Source: Candidatus Nitrosopumilus sp. | Lineage (GTDB): Archaea; Thermoproteota; Nitrososphaeria; Nitrososphaerales; Nitrosopumilaceae | Assembly: GCA_003331425.1 (NCBI GenBank) | Contig: QOOS01000003.1 | Coordinates: 62,001-126,000 of the forward strand | Reading direction: 5' to 3' | Length of the DNA: 64,000 bases | In this document: in pieces, positions 8,716 through 17,644 of the stretch | Layout of the letters: every line of letters starts with the position of its first letter | How positions within the stretch are numbered: the stretch's first letter is position 1 | Notes under the pieces: generated by a model | What the model was told of the DNA's origin: nothing | Databases searched by the model: none | Seen by the model: only the letters and a program-made list of their open reading frames with translations | Program-made: the position numbers and the translations under genes

Positions 8716-9030
8716 TTACAAATCAGAAATCAAACCATCTAAAAAACTAGAAAATTCATCATCAGAAAAAATAATTGTTTCAAATTTATTTTGATTTTTT
8801 GCATATTGAATGGAATCTAAATGATAACAAGAAGTCTTACCATTAATTGAACCAAAATAAAATCCAGGACAAGAACAAAAACAACCGTCAGGATCAACCC
8901 AATGTTCTTCAGTTTTTCCAACAACTGTCCAAATTTTTCTTTGACTAGGCTCAAAAAGATGTAATTTTACACGTTTCTCAGATACTAATTGCTCAATTCG
9001 ATCGGGTTCCTTATTCAATAATTTATTCAT
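8716..9030 (-). CDS. SWIM-type zinc-finger protein, 104 aa
   Basis: A 104-residue protein with the SWIM zinc-binding pattern CxC...CxH: C52 and C54 in CFCSCPG, then C68 and H70 in TSCYH, 13 residues apart. An upstream beta strand (KLHLFEPSQRKIWTVVGKTEEHWVDP) is also typical of small archaeal SWIM proteins. SWIM domains bind DNA or proteins, and some archaeal members associate with recombination or Rad51-paralogue proteins; no partner is encoded next to it here. The ORF is flanked by small hypothetical genes and carB. Confidence 0.75.
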   Translation of the reverse strand: MNKLLNKEPDRIEQLVSEKRVKLHLFEPSQRKIWTVVGKTEEHWVDPDGCFCSCPGFYFGSINGKTSCYHLDSIQYAKNQNKFETIIFSDDEFSSFLDGLISDL

Positions 9031-9097
9031 AATTTACACTCGTATAACCTTGATCTTTTAAAAATTTCAAAAACAACTTTCTTAAAATTTTAAAAAG

Positions 9098-12000
9098 TTA
9101 TTCATACTTGTCGTAAGGAGTAATTGGATCTATTGTAGGTTTGTTATCTTTAAGCCATTCCAAAGTTTTAACAAAAGAATCTGCCAACTCAAGAGTTGTT
9201 AAAACAGGAATTCCCAATTCCAAGGATTTTCGTCGTATCTGATATTCATCATCAAGCATTCCCACATATTTTTCCAAAGATAGTGTACTTGGAATATTTA
9301 TGATAAAGTCTATCTTTTTCTCATAAAGTAAATCAGATATGTTTGGTTTTCTTTCTGGTTCTGAAATTTTGTGTACAATTTCAATATCACCAAGTTTTTC
9401 TTCAAAAAATTCAGCAGTATGTTCAGTTGCTAAAATTTTGAATCCTAACTGTTTAAGTTTTGCAATACTTGGCAAAAGTTTTTCTTTATTTATTGCACCT
9501 CCAACAGTTACAAGTGCAGTTCCTTTGCTAGGTAGATTATATCCAACTGAAGTCAGACCTTTTGACAATGCATCATAGAAACTATCACCAAAACAAGCAG
9601 CTTCTCCAGTAGATTGCATTTCAACACCTAATGCAATATCTGCACCATCTAATTGCATGAATGAAAATTGAGGTACTTTAATTCCATAGTTGGTGATCTT
9701 TTGCCATTTGTTTTCAGGTATTTTAGGCAAAGGTTTGTCCAAAATAGCCTTAGATGCTAGTGAAATCAAGTTTGTTTTGACCAGTTTTGAGACAAATGGC
9801 ATAGACCTAGAGGCTCTGATGTTAAGCTCAATGACATAAACATGATCATCATGTATTAGAAATTGTAAGTTAAACGGTCCCTTTACATTAAATGTTAATG
9901 CAATTTTTTTAGTATAATCGTTAATTGTTTCAATAATTTTATTGTTTAATCTCCATGGAGGAATACACATCATTGCATCACCAGAGTGTACACCAGCTGA
10001 ATCAATGTGTTCTACTATTGCACCAATAACTACCTCTTTGCCATTACTAATTCCATCTACATCAACTTCAAGTGAATTTAACATGAATTTTGATATTACA
10101 ACAGGATGATCAGGAGAAACATCTGTTGCTTCTTTGACGTATGTTTTAAGTTCATCTTGAGACCAAACAACTTTCATTGCAGCTCCAGACAAAACGTAAG
10201 AAGGTCTAACAATTACTGGGAATTCAACTTCTTGTGCAAAACTTTTTGCTTCATTAAGATTTGAAAATGCTTGCCATTTTGGTTGTTGTATGTGTAGTTT
10301 GTCAAGTTCAGCACTAAATTTAGAACGGTCTTCTGCCCTATCGACATCTATTGCACTTGTTCCAAGTATGTTTATTCCACGTTGTGCAAGACCAGGAGTT
10401 AAATTATTTGCAGTTTGCCCACCAACACAAGTAATCACACCTTTTGGATTTTCAAATTCAGTAATGTCAAGAAGACGTTCTTGAGTAAGTTCTTCAAAGT
10501 ATAATCTTGTACAAATATCATAATCAGTTGAAACAGTTTCAGGGTTACAATTAACTACTGAGACATGCTTCTCCCCATTTTCTTGTAATCCCCATACCAT
10601 GTTCACCGTACCCCAATCAAATTCCACACTACTTCCAATTCTATATGGACCAGCACCAACAACGATTACTCCTTTCTCATCTACAGGAACTGAGATGTCA
10701 TTAGTATTGCCACCATAAGTGAGATATAGGTAGTTTGTAACAGCAGGCCATTCTGCAGCCAAAGTATCAATCTGTTTTACTGATGGAATTACTCCTAATT
10801 TCTTGCGTGTTTGACGTATTTCATCAGGTTCTTTGTTCTTGGATTTGGCAATTTGTTTGTCTGAAAATCCCATTTTCTTTGCCTCCCACATCATAGATTC
10901 GTTGAGTTCAGATTCTTGGAGTTTGGCCTCAGTATCTACAATATTTTGTATTTTTTCAATAAACCAAGGATCAATTGCAGATAGTTTGTAAATTCTATTT
11001 ACAGAAATTCCCATTTTTAGTGCAATTGCAACATTATACAATATTTCATCATCATGGTGTGAAAGTTTGTATTCAATTTCCTCTTCAGTGTATTTTTTCC
11101 CATTTGTACGATTCAATACGAGTCCATCATTTCCAATGTCAAGCATTCTGATTGCTTTTTGTAAGGATTCCTCAAAGGTTCTACCAACGGCCATAACTTC
11201 ACCAACAGATTTCATTGTAACTCCGAGTTTACGATTTACAAGTTCAAATTTTGAAAAGTCCCATCTTGGGTGCTTACATACAATGTAATCAAGAGATGGT
11301 TCAAAACAAGCAGTAGTACTTTTTGTAATTCTATTTACAAGTTCAGATAAATTATATCCCAATCCAATTTTTGCAGACATGTATGCAAGGGGATAACCAG
11401 TTGCTTTACTTGCAAGAGCTGATGAACGTGAAAGACGTGGATTAATTTCAATTGCAACGTATCTATCAGAATCAGAATCTAATGCATACTGTATGTTACA
11501 TTCTCCAACTATTCCAACATGTTTTGTTGCACGTAATGCTGCTGAACGCAACACATGATATTCATGGTTGTCAATTGTTTGTGAAGGAGCAACTACAATA
11601 TTATCACCAGTATGAACTTTCATAGATAGAACATTTTCCATATTACATACGATTACATTATTCCCATCATAGTCTTGCATTACTTCATATTCGATTTGTT
11701 TCCAATGTCCAATGTATTCTTCAATTAATACTTGGCCAACAAGACTGGCCTTTACACCACGTTCAACAATTTCATGAAGTTCAATTTCATTATGGGCAAT
11801 TCCACCTCCACGCCCACCAAGGGTGTAAGCCACACGAATTATCACAGGATAGCATAGTTCCTCTGCAGCCTTTTTTGCATCATCAAAGTTTGTTACAGTC
11901 TTACTTTTGAGTACAGGAACTCCTGCAGCCTTCATTTCATCCTTGAAAAGCTGTCTGTCTTCAGTATTTTTAATTCCCTGAACTTGAGTTCCAAGAACAT

Positions 12001-12340
12001 TAACATCATATTTTTTGAGAATTCCAGCATCGTCAAGTTTGACACCACAATTGAGTGCAGTCTGACCACCATAAGCCAACATGATTCCATCAGGTCTTTC
12101 TTTTTCGATTATAGATTCAACATATGATGGCGTTACAGGTAATAGATACACTTGGTCTGCAAATCTAGTATCAGTTTGAATTGTTGCAATGTTTGGATTG
12201 ATTAAAACACTTTTGATTCCATCTTCATGAATTGCTTTTAGACATTGACTTCCAGAATAATCAAATTCTCCAGCTTCACCAATTTTTATTGCACCACTAC
12301 CAAGTACAAGAATTTTTTTCAAGGATTCGTTCTTAGGCAT
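9098..12340 (-). CDS. carB: Carbamoyl-phosphate synthase large subunit
   Basis: A 1080-residue synthetase with the full family architecture: two homologous ATP-grasp halves (first with GSGAIKIGEAGEFDYSGSQ near residue 13; second with GAGPYRIGSSVEFDWG near 563) and a C-terminal MGS-like allosteric domain from about 940. It makes carbamoyl phosphate from bicarbonate, ATP and ammonia channelled from CarA, for pyrimidines and arginine. Both metal/ATP motifs (ALNIRASRS-like VIELNIRASRSMPF and AIEINPRLSRSSALASKATGYP) are intact. The start overlaps the carA stop by 8 bases, so it is the second gene of the carAB operon. Confidence 0.96.
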   Translation of the reverse strand: MPKNESLKKILVLGSGAIKIGEAGEFDYSGSQCLKAIHEDGIKSVLINPNIATIQTDTRFADQVYLLPVTPSYVESIIEKERPDGIMLAYGGQTALNCGVKLDDAGILKKYDVNVLGTQVQGIKNTEDRQLFKDEMKAAGVPVLKSKTVTNFDDAKKAAEELCYPVIIRVAYTLGGRGGGIAHNEIELHEIVERGVKASLVGQVLIEEYIGHWKQIEYEVMQDYDGNNVIVCNMENVLSMKVHTGDNIVVAPSQTIDNHEYHVLRSAALRATKHVGIVGECNIQYALDSDSDRYVAIEINPRLSRSSALASKATGYPLAYMSAKIGLGYNLSELVNRITKSTTACFEPSLDYIVCKHPRWDFSKFELVNRKLGVTMKSVGEVMAVGRTFEESLQKAIRMLDIGNDGLVLNRTNGKKYTEEEIEYKLSHHDDEILYNVAIALKMGISVNRIYKLSAIDPWFIEKIQNIVDTEAKLQESELNESMMWEAKKMGFSDKQIAKSKNKEPDEIRQTRKKLGVIPSVKQIDTLAAEWPAVTNYLYLTYGGNTNDISVPVDEKGVIVVGAGPYRIGSSVEFDWGTVNMVWGLQENGEKHVSVVNCNPETVSTDYDICTRLYFEELTQERLLDITEFENPKGVITCVGGQTANNLTPGLAQRGINILGTSAIDVDRAEDRSKFSAELDKLHIQQPKWQAFSNLNEAKSFAQEVEFPVIVRPSYVLSGAAMKVVWSQDELKTYVKEATDVSPDHPVVISKFMLNSLEVDVDGISNGKEVVIGAIVEHIDSAGVHSGDAMMCIPPWRLNNKIIETINDYTKKIALTFNVKGPFNLQFLIHDDHVYVIELNIRASRSMPFVSKLVKTNLISLASKAILDKPLPKIPENKWQKITNYGIKVPQFSFMQLDGADIALGVEMQSTGEAACFGDSFYDALSKGLTSVGYNLPSKGTALVTVGGAINKEKLLPSIAKLKQLGFKILATEHTAEFFEEKLGDIEIVHKISEPERKPNISDLLYEKKIDFIINIPSTLSLEKYVGMLDDEYQIRRKSLELGIPVLTTLELADSFVKTLEWLKDNKPTIDPITPYDKYE

Positions 12341-13484
12341 TTGTTTTTGACTCCATCAAAGTTTTAAGTTTCTCAAAAATAAATTTACAATCGTTTGGAC
12401 CAGGTGCAGCTTCAGGATGAAATTGTACAGCAATACAATTTTGTTTTTTATGTTTAATTCCTTCTACAGTTTTATCATCAGCATTCTTAAACCATAAATC
12501 AAAATCAGATTTTTCAAGGGATTCAGGGGTTATTCCATATCCATGATTTTGACTTGTAACATATACTTGATTATTATCAAGATTTATGCAAGGTTTGTTT
12601 TGACCTCGATGACCATATTTTAATTTGTAAGTATCAGTGTTTCCAGCAATTCCAATTATTTGTGCACCTAAACAAATGCCCAGCGTAGGAACATTATTGT
12701 CAATTAATTTTTTTACTGCAGAAATTGTATCAGGGCATTTTTGTGGATCACCAGGACCGCTACTTAGTACGACACCTTTAGGATTGTAAGACATTATTTT
12801 TTCGTAAGGAGTATTCCACGGAACTAAAATTGCCCTATATCCTATTTCACGGACATTTCGGATAATTGCATTTTTTGCACCAGTGTCAACAATGACAACA
12901 GTTTGTTCTTCACTACCATAGATTTTTTCTTCTTTTGTAGATACCTCATCCATAAATTGTTCAGAATCATAATGAGTTGCTGAGGCAAGTTGTTTTTTTA
13001 CTTCTTCAACATCAATTTCTGAATCAGATACAACTAGTGCACCCATCATCACCCCACTATTTCGAAGTTTCATAGTTAATGCACGTGTATCAATTCCAGA
13101 AATACCTGGAACTTTTTCATTATACATCCATTCGTCTAAAGTCATAGAAAGATTCCAATGACTTGCAGTTAACGATAATTCATGAATTACTAATCCTCGA
13201 ATCTGAATTTTATCAGATTCAAAATATTTTGAAATTCCATCTTCATCAGTGATTTTAGGATCTGGAATACCATAGTTTCCAACTAAAGGATATGTCAAAG
13301 TAAGTAACTGACCATTATACGAAGGATCTGTTAGAGCTTCGGTGTAGCCAACCATCCCAGTATTAAATACAATTTCACCAAAAGTTGTTGTAGAATAACC
13401 AAATCCTTCACCATCAATTACAGTACCATCATCAAAAATTAGTTTTCCAAACTTTTTTGCGTGACTTGATTTCTTTGTAGTAAT
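12333..13484 (-). CDS. carA: Carbamoyl-phosphate synthase small (glutaminase) subunit, with non-canonical start
   Basis: Glutaminase subunit feeding ammonia to CarB. The class I amidotransferase domain has the nucleophile in LGICLGAQIIG and the His-Glu pair in QFHPEAAPGP. An ATG at 13355 would give 340 residues but drops the conserved family N-terminus: the same frame continues upstream and encodes KLIFDDGTVIDGEGF, then FGEIVFNTGM, leading into VGYTEALTDPSYNGQ. No ATG, GTG or TTG exists in that extension before an in-frame stop. The best candidate is an ATT at 13484, seven bases after a GAGG Shine-Dalgarno-like run, giving 383 residues, the usual family length. A sequencing error or other rare start is the alternative. 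Confidence 0.85.
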   Translation of the reverse strand: MTTKKSSHAKKFGKLIFDDGTVIDGEGFGYSTTTFGEIVFNTGMVGYTEALTDPSYNGQLLTLTYPLVGNYGIPDPKITDEDGISKYFESDKIQIRGLVIHELSLTASHWNLSMTLDEWMYNEKVPGISGIDTRALTMKLRNSGVMMGALVVSDSEIDVEEVKKQLASATHYDSEQFMDEVSTKEEKIYGSEEQTVVIVDTGAKNAIIRNVREIGYRAILVPWNTPYEKIMSYNPKGVVLSSGPGDPQKCPDTISAVKKLIDNNVPTLGICLGAQIIGIAGNTDTYKLKYGHRGQNKPCINLDNNQVYVTSQNHGYGITPESLEKSDFDLWFKNADDKTVEGIKHKKQNCIAVQFHPEAAPGPNDCKFIFEKLKTLMESKTNA

Positions 13485-13575
13485 TGTGACCCTCGTTGAG
13501 TCCGAACGAAAGTGAATTTAAGTTTTTTGTGGTAAATAAAATCTAAAAAATGATCGCAAATTGTGATTCAAACAA

Positions 13576-14769
13576 TCAAAGTGCTTGGAATTCTTCGCTC
13601 CATTTGTGATATGCACGTATCATTTCAACAGAAACACTAGGTTTTCTTCGTGCCATAATGGACTTAAAATCATCTGTATTTAGATCTCTTGGTTGAACAG
13701 GTTCCTCTCCTTCAATAGGTTCATGATAATCAGGGGAATCAAAAATTTCATGAACCGTTTTAATTTGTGCTGCTTGACATACATCTTTGATATCACTTGC
13801 ACTGTATCCATCAAATAATTTAGCCAATTCAGAAGTTTTAACATCAAAAGTTTTACTTAATTTTGCAGTATATTGATCAAAGAGATTTTCTCTAGCTGCT
13901 TGTGTTGGAAGATTAACATAGATTCTTTTTTGGAATCTTCTCAAAAATGGTGCGTCAAGACTCCAAGGTTTGTTAGTTGCACCGATAACATAAAGCATCA
14001 ATTGTTTACCTTTTCCATTTACTCCATCCATTTCAGTTAAGAACTGATTTTTTGTTCTAACCTCACCACCGACTTCACTACTTCTTGCACCAAGTAAGGA
14101 ATCTACCTCATCTACAAACAAGATAACAGGTTTGCCTTCTTTTTCAGCATATTGTCTGGCCATAACAAATAATTTTGAAACATTCTTTTCTGCTTCACCT
14201 AACCACTTACTCATTAATGATGATGCATCAACATTTATGAAATATCCATCCATTTCATTTGCAGTTGCAGCTGCTAACATTGTTTTTCCAGTTCCAGGTG
14301 GACCATACAATAACATTCCTTTTGGCCAACCAAGAGGAAACAAATCAGGTCTTTTTGTAGGATAAACTATTGATTCACGTAGTGCACTTTTAGCATCATC
14401 TAATCCAATGACTTGGTCCCAAGTAACATCAGGTTTTTCTTTCATTACAAGATCTTCAAAATCATTTTCATTTTCTTGTCTTTTTACAGATGCTTTTTGG
14501 TCAGACTCAGAGGCTTTTGGATCAACTGCTGGTTCTACACCATGGGATTGTTGTAATGCACCGATTCTATCATGATAAGACTTGCATCTTTGTTTGTAAA
14601 TTTCATTTAATTTGCTATTAGGATATAGTTGTAGTAATTTTACGAGTGAATCAATTGCATGTTGATAATGGGTGATTGCCATTCCACGTGCACCTTGAGA
14701 ATCAAATTTGATTGCTTCTGAAGCATATTTGCTTGCAGTGTTTTCTAATTCTTGTGGTGCTAGACTCAT
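13576..14769 (-). CDS. cdvC: CdvC, Vps4-like AAA ATPase of ESCRT-based cell division
   Basis: A 397-residue AAA ATPase that remodels ESCRT-III polymers during thaumarchaeal cell division. The N-terminal 75 residues are a three-helix MIT domain (LENTASKYASEAIKFDSQG to KSYHDRIGALQ), followed by a charged linker. The AAA core has Walker A GPPGTGKT (156-163), Walker B ILFVDE (216-221), sensor GATNKPW near 263 and arginine fingers in FLRRFQKR near 278. The C-terminus is the short Vps4 helix. It lies 5 bases after a 164-residue helical protein, which overlaps a 192-residue ESCRT-III-like protein, so it is the last gene of a three-gene operon. Confidence 0.93.
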   Translation of the reverse strand: MSLAPQELENTASKYASEAIKFDSQGARGMAITHYQHAIDSLVKLLQLYPNSKLNEIYKQRCKSYHDRIGALQQSHGVEPAVDPKASESDQKASVKRQENENDFEDLVMKEKPDVTWDQVIGLDDAKSALRESIVYPTKRPDLFPLGWPKGMLLYGPPGTGKTMLAAATANEMDGYFINVDASSLMSKWLGEAEKNVSKLFVMARQYAEKEGKPVILFVDEVDSLLGARSSEVGGEVRTKNQFLTEMDGVNGKGKQLMLYVIGATNKPWSLDAPFLRRFQKRIYVNLPTQAARENLFDQYTAKLSKTFDVKTSELAKLFDGYSASDIKDVCQAAQIKTVHEIFDSPDYHEPIEGEEPVQPRDLNTDDFKSIMARRKPSVSVEMIRAYHKWSEEFQAL

Positions 14770-14774
14770 TTCAT

Positions 14775-15269
14775 TTACCTTGTGCTATGTCCTGAAGATT
14801 TTTGTTGGTATTCTACTGTGTTAATCTCTGTCACAAAATTGGTTAAATTAATTGAACTTGTTTGAGCCTGATCATAGTCCGGGCCATCAGAATATTTTTT
14901 TTTAAAATTGGATTTATCATCAATATGAGCGTGTAAATCCTTTACTTTACTAATAGAATCTTCAGCAGATAGAATTAATTCAGAAATTTCATCATCCAAA
15001 TCACCCATAGAATCAGTAGTTTCAGTAATTACAGATGTGAAATTCTTTAAAATTGAGCACATTTCCTTTTTATCAGCATATTTTGTGAGCATAAAATCAG
15101 CAATTCCAGCAATTTTCTCCAAATCCTGTAATTCTTCCAAAGTTAATTTATCAATTTTATCCTCATCAGAAGGCTTTACTTCAGATAATTTTTTGTCAAT
15201 TACCGTAGAAAGAGAACGAATTCGTTCAATATCTTTGAAAAAATCACGTTTAGTATTAAGCATAATCAA
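14775..15269 (-). CDS. Helical coiled-coil protein in the cdvC operon, 164 aa (possible ESCRT-III-like)
   Basis: A 164-residue, almost entirely helical, acidic protein. A basic N-terminal segment (NTKRDFFKDIERIRSLS) is followed by long amphipathic helices; a stretch with ITETTDSMGDLDDEISELI (about residues 80-98) resembles the acidic helix of ESCRT-III proteins that ends the core domain. The C-terminus is unstructured and polar and could carry an MIT-interacting motif, but I see no convincing one. The ATG overlaps the upstream gene's stop by 4 bases and the gene ends 5 bases before cdvC, so it is surely co-translated with it. A cell-division role is inferred from this position only. Confidence 0.75.
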   Translation of the reverse strand: MIMLNTKRDFFKDIERIRSLSTVIDKKLSEVKPSDEDKIDKLTLEELQDLEKIAGIADFMLTKYADKKEMCSILKNFTSVITETTDSMGDLDDEISELILSAEDSISKVKDLHAHIDDKSNFKKKYSDGPDYDQAQTSSINLTNFVTEINTVEYQQKSSGHSTR

Positions 15270-15844
15270 ACATTGAATAATTTAAAAAAATCAACAAGAG
15301 GATACTGCTTATTTAATTTAGAGTCAGCCATCAATTTTACTTCATCCAGTAACATTGATGAAGTATGATTAGATTTACTAAAATCAAAACGAGCTTTAGT
15401 TAATGTTGCAGCATCTAAAACAATACTACCAAGTTGAACAGATAATTCAGATAATTTTTGACTGCATGTAGGATAAAGGACAAATAATTTTGCACTAATT
15501 GTTCTTATCATAGGAATTGAAGATGGAAGGATTTCAGGAATACTGTTTATTCCAGATATAGAACCAATTTGATTTTGAATTTTAAGTAATATTTCCAAAG
15601 AATAGACTACAAGATGTTCTAATTCAACACTTTGAACATGAGATTTTTCATTTTCCTTAAAATCAGTCACAAGATACTCATTAAGATTTTTTAATTCAAT
15701 TCTTTTTTCTTGAAGAATTTCAATAATACCTGTAAGCAAATTAACAGAATAATCTAATCTAGGAACAAGAGTTACAGAATTAGAAGCATTTTCTGATTCT
15801 ATGGAATCTAGACTATAATTTACTAACATACTATTGTTAAGCAA
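15266..15844 (-). CDS. Probable divergent ESCRT-III (CdvB-like) protein in the cdvC operon, 192 aa
   Basis: A 192-residue helical protein, first gene of the cdvC operon. It reads like a shrunken CdvB core: a helix (residues 28-62, RLDYSVNLLTGIIEILQ...), a second helix with VELEHLVVYSLEILLKIQNQIGS (73-95), then IPMIRTISAKLFVLYPTC (110-127) and SQKLSELSVQLGSIVLDAA (128-146). The last two segments match the pattern of archaeal ESCRT-III proteins (a run ending in MPE, then ELxEIxxxLxxIVxxAG). The end, DEVKLMADSKLNKQYP (168-182), mimics the family's final helix with its FP-type ending. Basic residues for membrane binding are fewer than usual. This is pattern recognition, not a database match. Confidence 0.72.
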   Translation of the reverse strand: MLNNSMLVNYSLDSIESENASNSVTLVPRLDYSVNLLTGIIEILQEKRIELKNLNEYLVTDFKENEKSHVQSVELEHLVVYSLEILLKIQNQIGSISGINSIPEILPSSIPMIRTISAKLFVLYPTCSQKLSELSVQLGSIVLDAATLTKARFDFSKSNHTSSMLLDEVKLMADSKLNKQYPLVDFFKLFNV

Positions 15845-15880
15845 TATTTTGTATTTGAGGACGATGTCACAATAATTTTC

Positions 15881-15894
15881 GTAACCACAGTTAC
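15881..15894. promoter_or_regulatory. Palindrome GTAAC-N4-GTTAC between the cdvC operon and trmB-like gene
   Basis: A perfect inverted repeat, GTAAC CACA GTTAC, in the 142-base region shared by two divergent transcription units; a further GTTAC half site follows at 15906-15910. Such short-arm palindromes are typical operators for dimeric archaeal regulators, so autoregulation by the adjacent TrmB-family protein is a reasonable guess. Confidence 0.4.
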
Positions 15895-15986
15895 ACCTAT
15901 CAGCAGTTACATTTTTGATTTTTTTTGAGTAATTGTGTAAAGGAATTTAGCTCTCGATTTTACCTAATAACAAATCTAGTGAAAAC

Positions 15987-17147
15987 ATGGTAAAAGAGCA
16001 AGTATTAACAGTCAGTTTAGAAGAATTTGGGCTCAGCAAATACGAAGCTCAGGCATATGTTGCATTAATTTCTAAAGGTACCATATCTGCCAGTGAATTA
16101 TCATATTATTCAGAAATTCCCAGAACTAAAGTTTACCCAACATTACTAAAATTAGAAAATAAGAAACTAGTCATCATATCAAAAAGTAAACCAATAATGT
16201 GTACTGCAATTTCTCCAGAAGATGCTTTTGATGATGTAATTCATGAACAAATTAACAAAGTTAATGCAATGAATACACTGGTATCAAATTTGAAAAAAAC
16301 TAGTGAAGAAAGTAGAAAATCAAGGGGTTCGGAAGAAAAAAGATATTTTCACATTAGTGCTAACAAGGTATTAACTCAACTTCAAACAATGATTGAAGGA
16401 TCAAAATCATCAATAAAAATAATGACTGATCAAGGAGGGTTAGGATTATTATCAGAATGTAAAGAACAGTTAGTAGGAGTTATTCGAAGAAACTTAGATG
16501 TAAAATTAATCATACCATCATCACAAATTTGTTCAGAAGCATATAGAACAATACCAGATGGAGTAGAAATTAAAACATCAGATGTTGTTCAAAATTGTTT
16601 TATTTTTGATGAAACAGAATTGTTAATGATAAACAATGATAATGGAAAGGGTGCAATATTTTCCTCAACAGAAATTTTAGGAGTTAATCAAGAAAAAGTA
16701 TTTTCAAATATTTGGAAAAATTCAATTAAAACCAAAGTAGTAGCAGACATGACAAAAACAGAAGCTCATGAAATTTATAAAATTATTAAAATCATTAATG
16801 AGTCAGGTTTAATGCATATTCTAAATTCCACAATGTTATCAAAAAAGCCAGAATTAGACATGATTAAGCTATTAGAAAAAAATGGAATTAACCTAAAAAC
16901 AAAATCACTAGACGATGTAATTGAAATCATAGATGCAGTGATACAAATTACTTGTTCAGGACATGTTAATTTTGAAGCAAATACCAAGAACATCACAATA
17001 GATTCAAAATTAAATAGTGGCCATTCATTACCATGGGTCTCAATTTTAGACAGTTATTTGCAAAAACAAGGATACAAGACTAGAACTGTTTATCAGAATA
17101 ATTCCAATAAAGGGGAAAAAGTTCACATTAAAATAAGTAAAAACTAA
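15987..17147 (+). CDS. TrmB-family transcriptional regulator
   Basis: A 386-residue regulator. The first about 75 residues are a winged helix of the TrmB type (LEEFGLSKYEAQAYVALISKG, then ASELSYYSEIPRTKVYPTLLKLENKKLV). The middle carries the TrmB-associated PLD-like effector region (about 115-245), and the C-terminal 130 residues are an extra helical/strand domain. Family members repress or activate sugar and central-metabolism genes in response to ligand. It is divergent from the cdvC operon and may act on the palindrome in between. Its 3' neighbour, a RidA protein, follows after 27 bases. Confidence 0.85.
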   Translation: MVKEQVLTVSLEEFGLSKYEAQAYVALISKGTISASELSYYSEIPRTKVYPTLLKLENKKLVIISKSKPIMCTAISPEDAFDDVIHEQINKVNAMNTLVSNLKKTSEESRKSRGSEEKRYFHISANKVLTQLQTMIEGSKSSIKIMTDQGGLGLLSECKEQLVGVIRRNLDVKLIIPSSQICSEAYRTIPDGVEIKTSDVVQNCFIFDETELLMINNDNGKGAIFSSTEILGVNQEKVFSNIWKNSIKTKVVADMTKTEAHEIYKIIKIINESGLMHILNSTMLSKKPELDMIKLLEKNGINLKTKSLDDVIEIIDAVIQITCSGHVNFEANTKNITIDSKLNSGHSLPWVSILDSYLQKQGYKTRTVYQNNSNKGEKVHIKISKN

Positions 17148-17174
17148 AATCAGGCTCAAAAATCATTTCAAATA

Positions 17175-17630
17175 TTGATTGAAGAGAAAATTAAATCATT
17201 AGAAATCACATTACCAAATCCACCAACTCCTGCAGGATCATATATTCCAGCAGTAAAAACAGGGAATTTACTATTCATCTCAGGGCAGATACCAATGGAA
17301 GATGGCAAAGTCCTATTTACAGGAAAAGTCTCTGATGACAATTTAGAAACAGCTCAAAAATCAGCTAAAATGTGTGCCATAAACCTATTAGCACAAATGA
17401 AAAGAGAGTTAGGAAATTTAGATAGGGTGACAAGAATTGTCAGATTATCAGGATTTGTAAATTCAGATCCAGAGTTTTATCAACATCCAAAAGTGATTAA
17501 TGCAGCTTCAGATTTGTTTTTTGAAATTTTTGGAGATAAGGGAAAACATTCAAGAATTGCAATGGGTGTTGCATGTCTGCCATTAAATTCAATGACAGAA
17601 ATTGATGCAGTGATTGAATTTTCAGAATAA
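17175..17630 (+). CDS. RidA/YjgF family protein
   Basis: A 151-residue RidA-fold protein, longer than the typical 125-130 residues because of extra loops. It has the family's GNLLFISGQIP and the later NSMTEIDAVIEF segment. RidA trimers hydrolyse reactive enamine/imine intermediates released by PLP enzymes such as threonine dehydratase; this longer form (with residues CLPLNSMTEID in place of the short-form catalytic Arg motif) may be another subgroup. The start is TTG at 17175, the only in-frame start that keeps the N-terminal strand. It is downstream of and co-oriented with the TrmB regulator. Confidence 0.85.
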   Translation: MIEEKIKSLEITLPNPPTPAGSYIPAVKTGNLLFISGQIPMEDGKVLFTGKVSDDNLETAQKSAKMCAINLLAQMKRELGNLDRVTRIVRLSGFVNSDPEFYQHPKVINAASDLFFEIFGDKGKHSRIAMGVACLPLNSMTEIDAVIEFSE

Positions 17631-17644
17631 AAAAATCTAAAATA

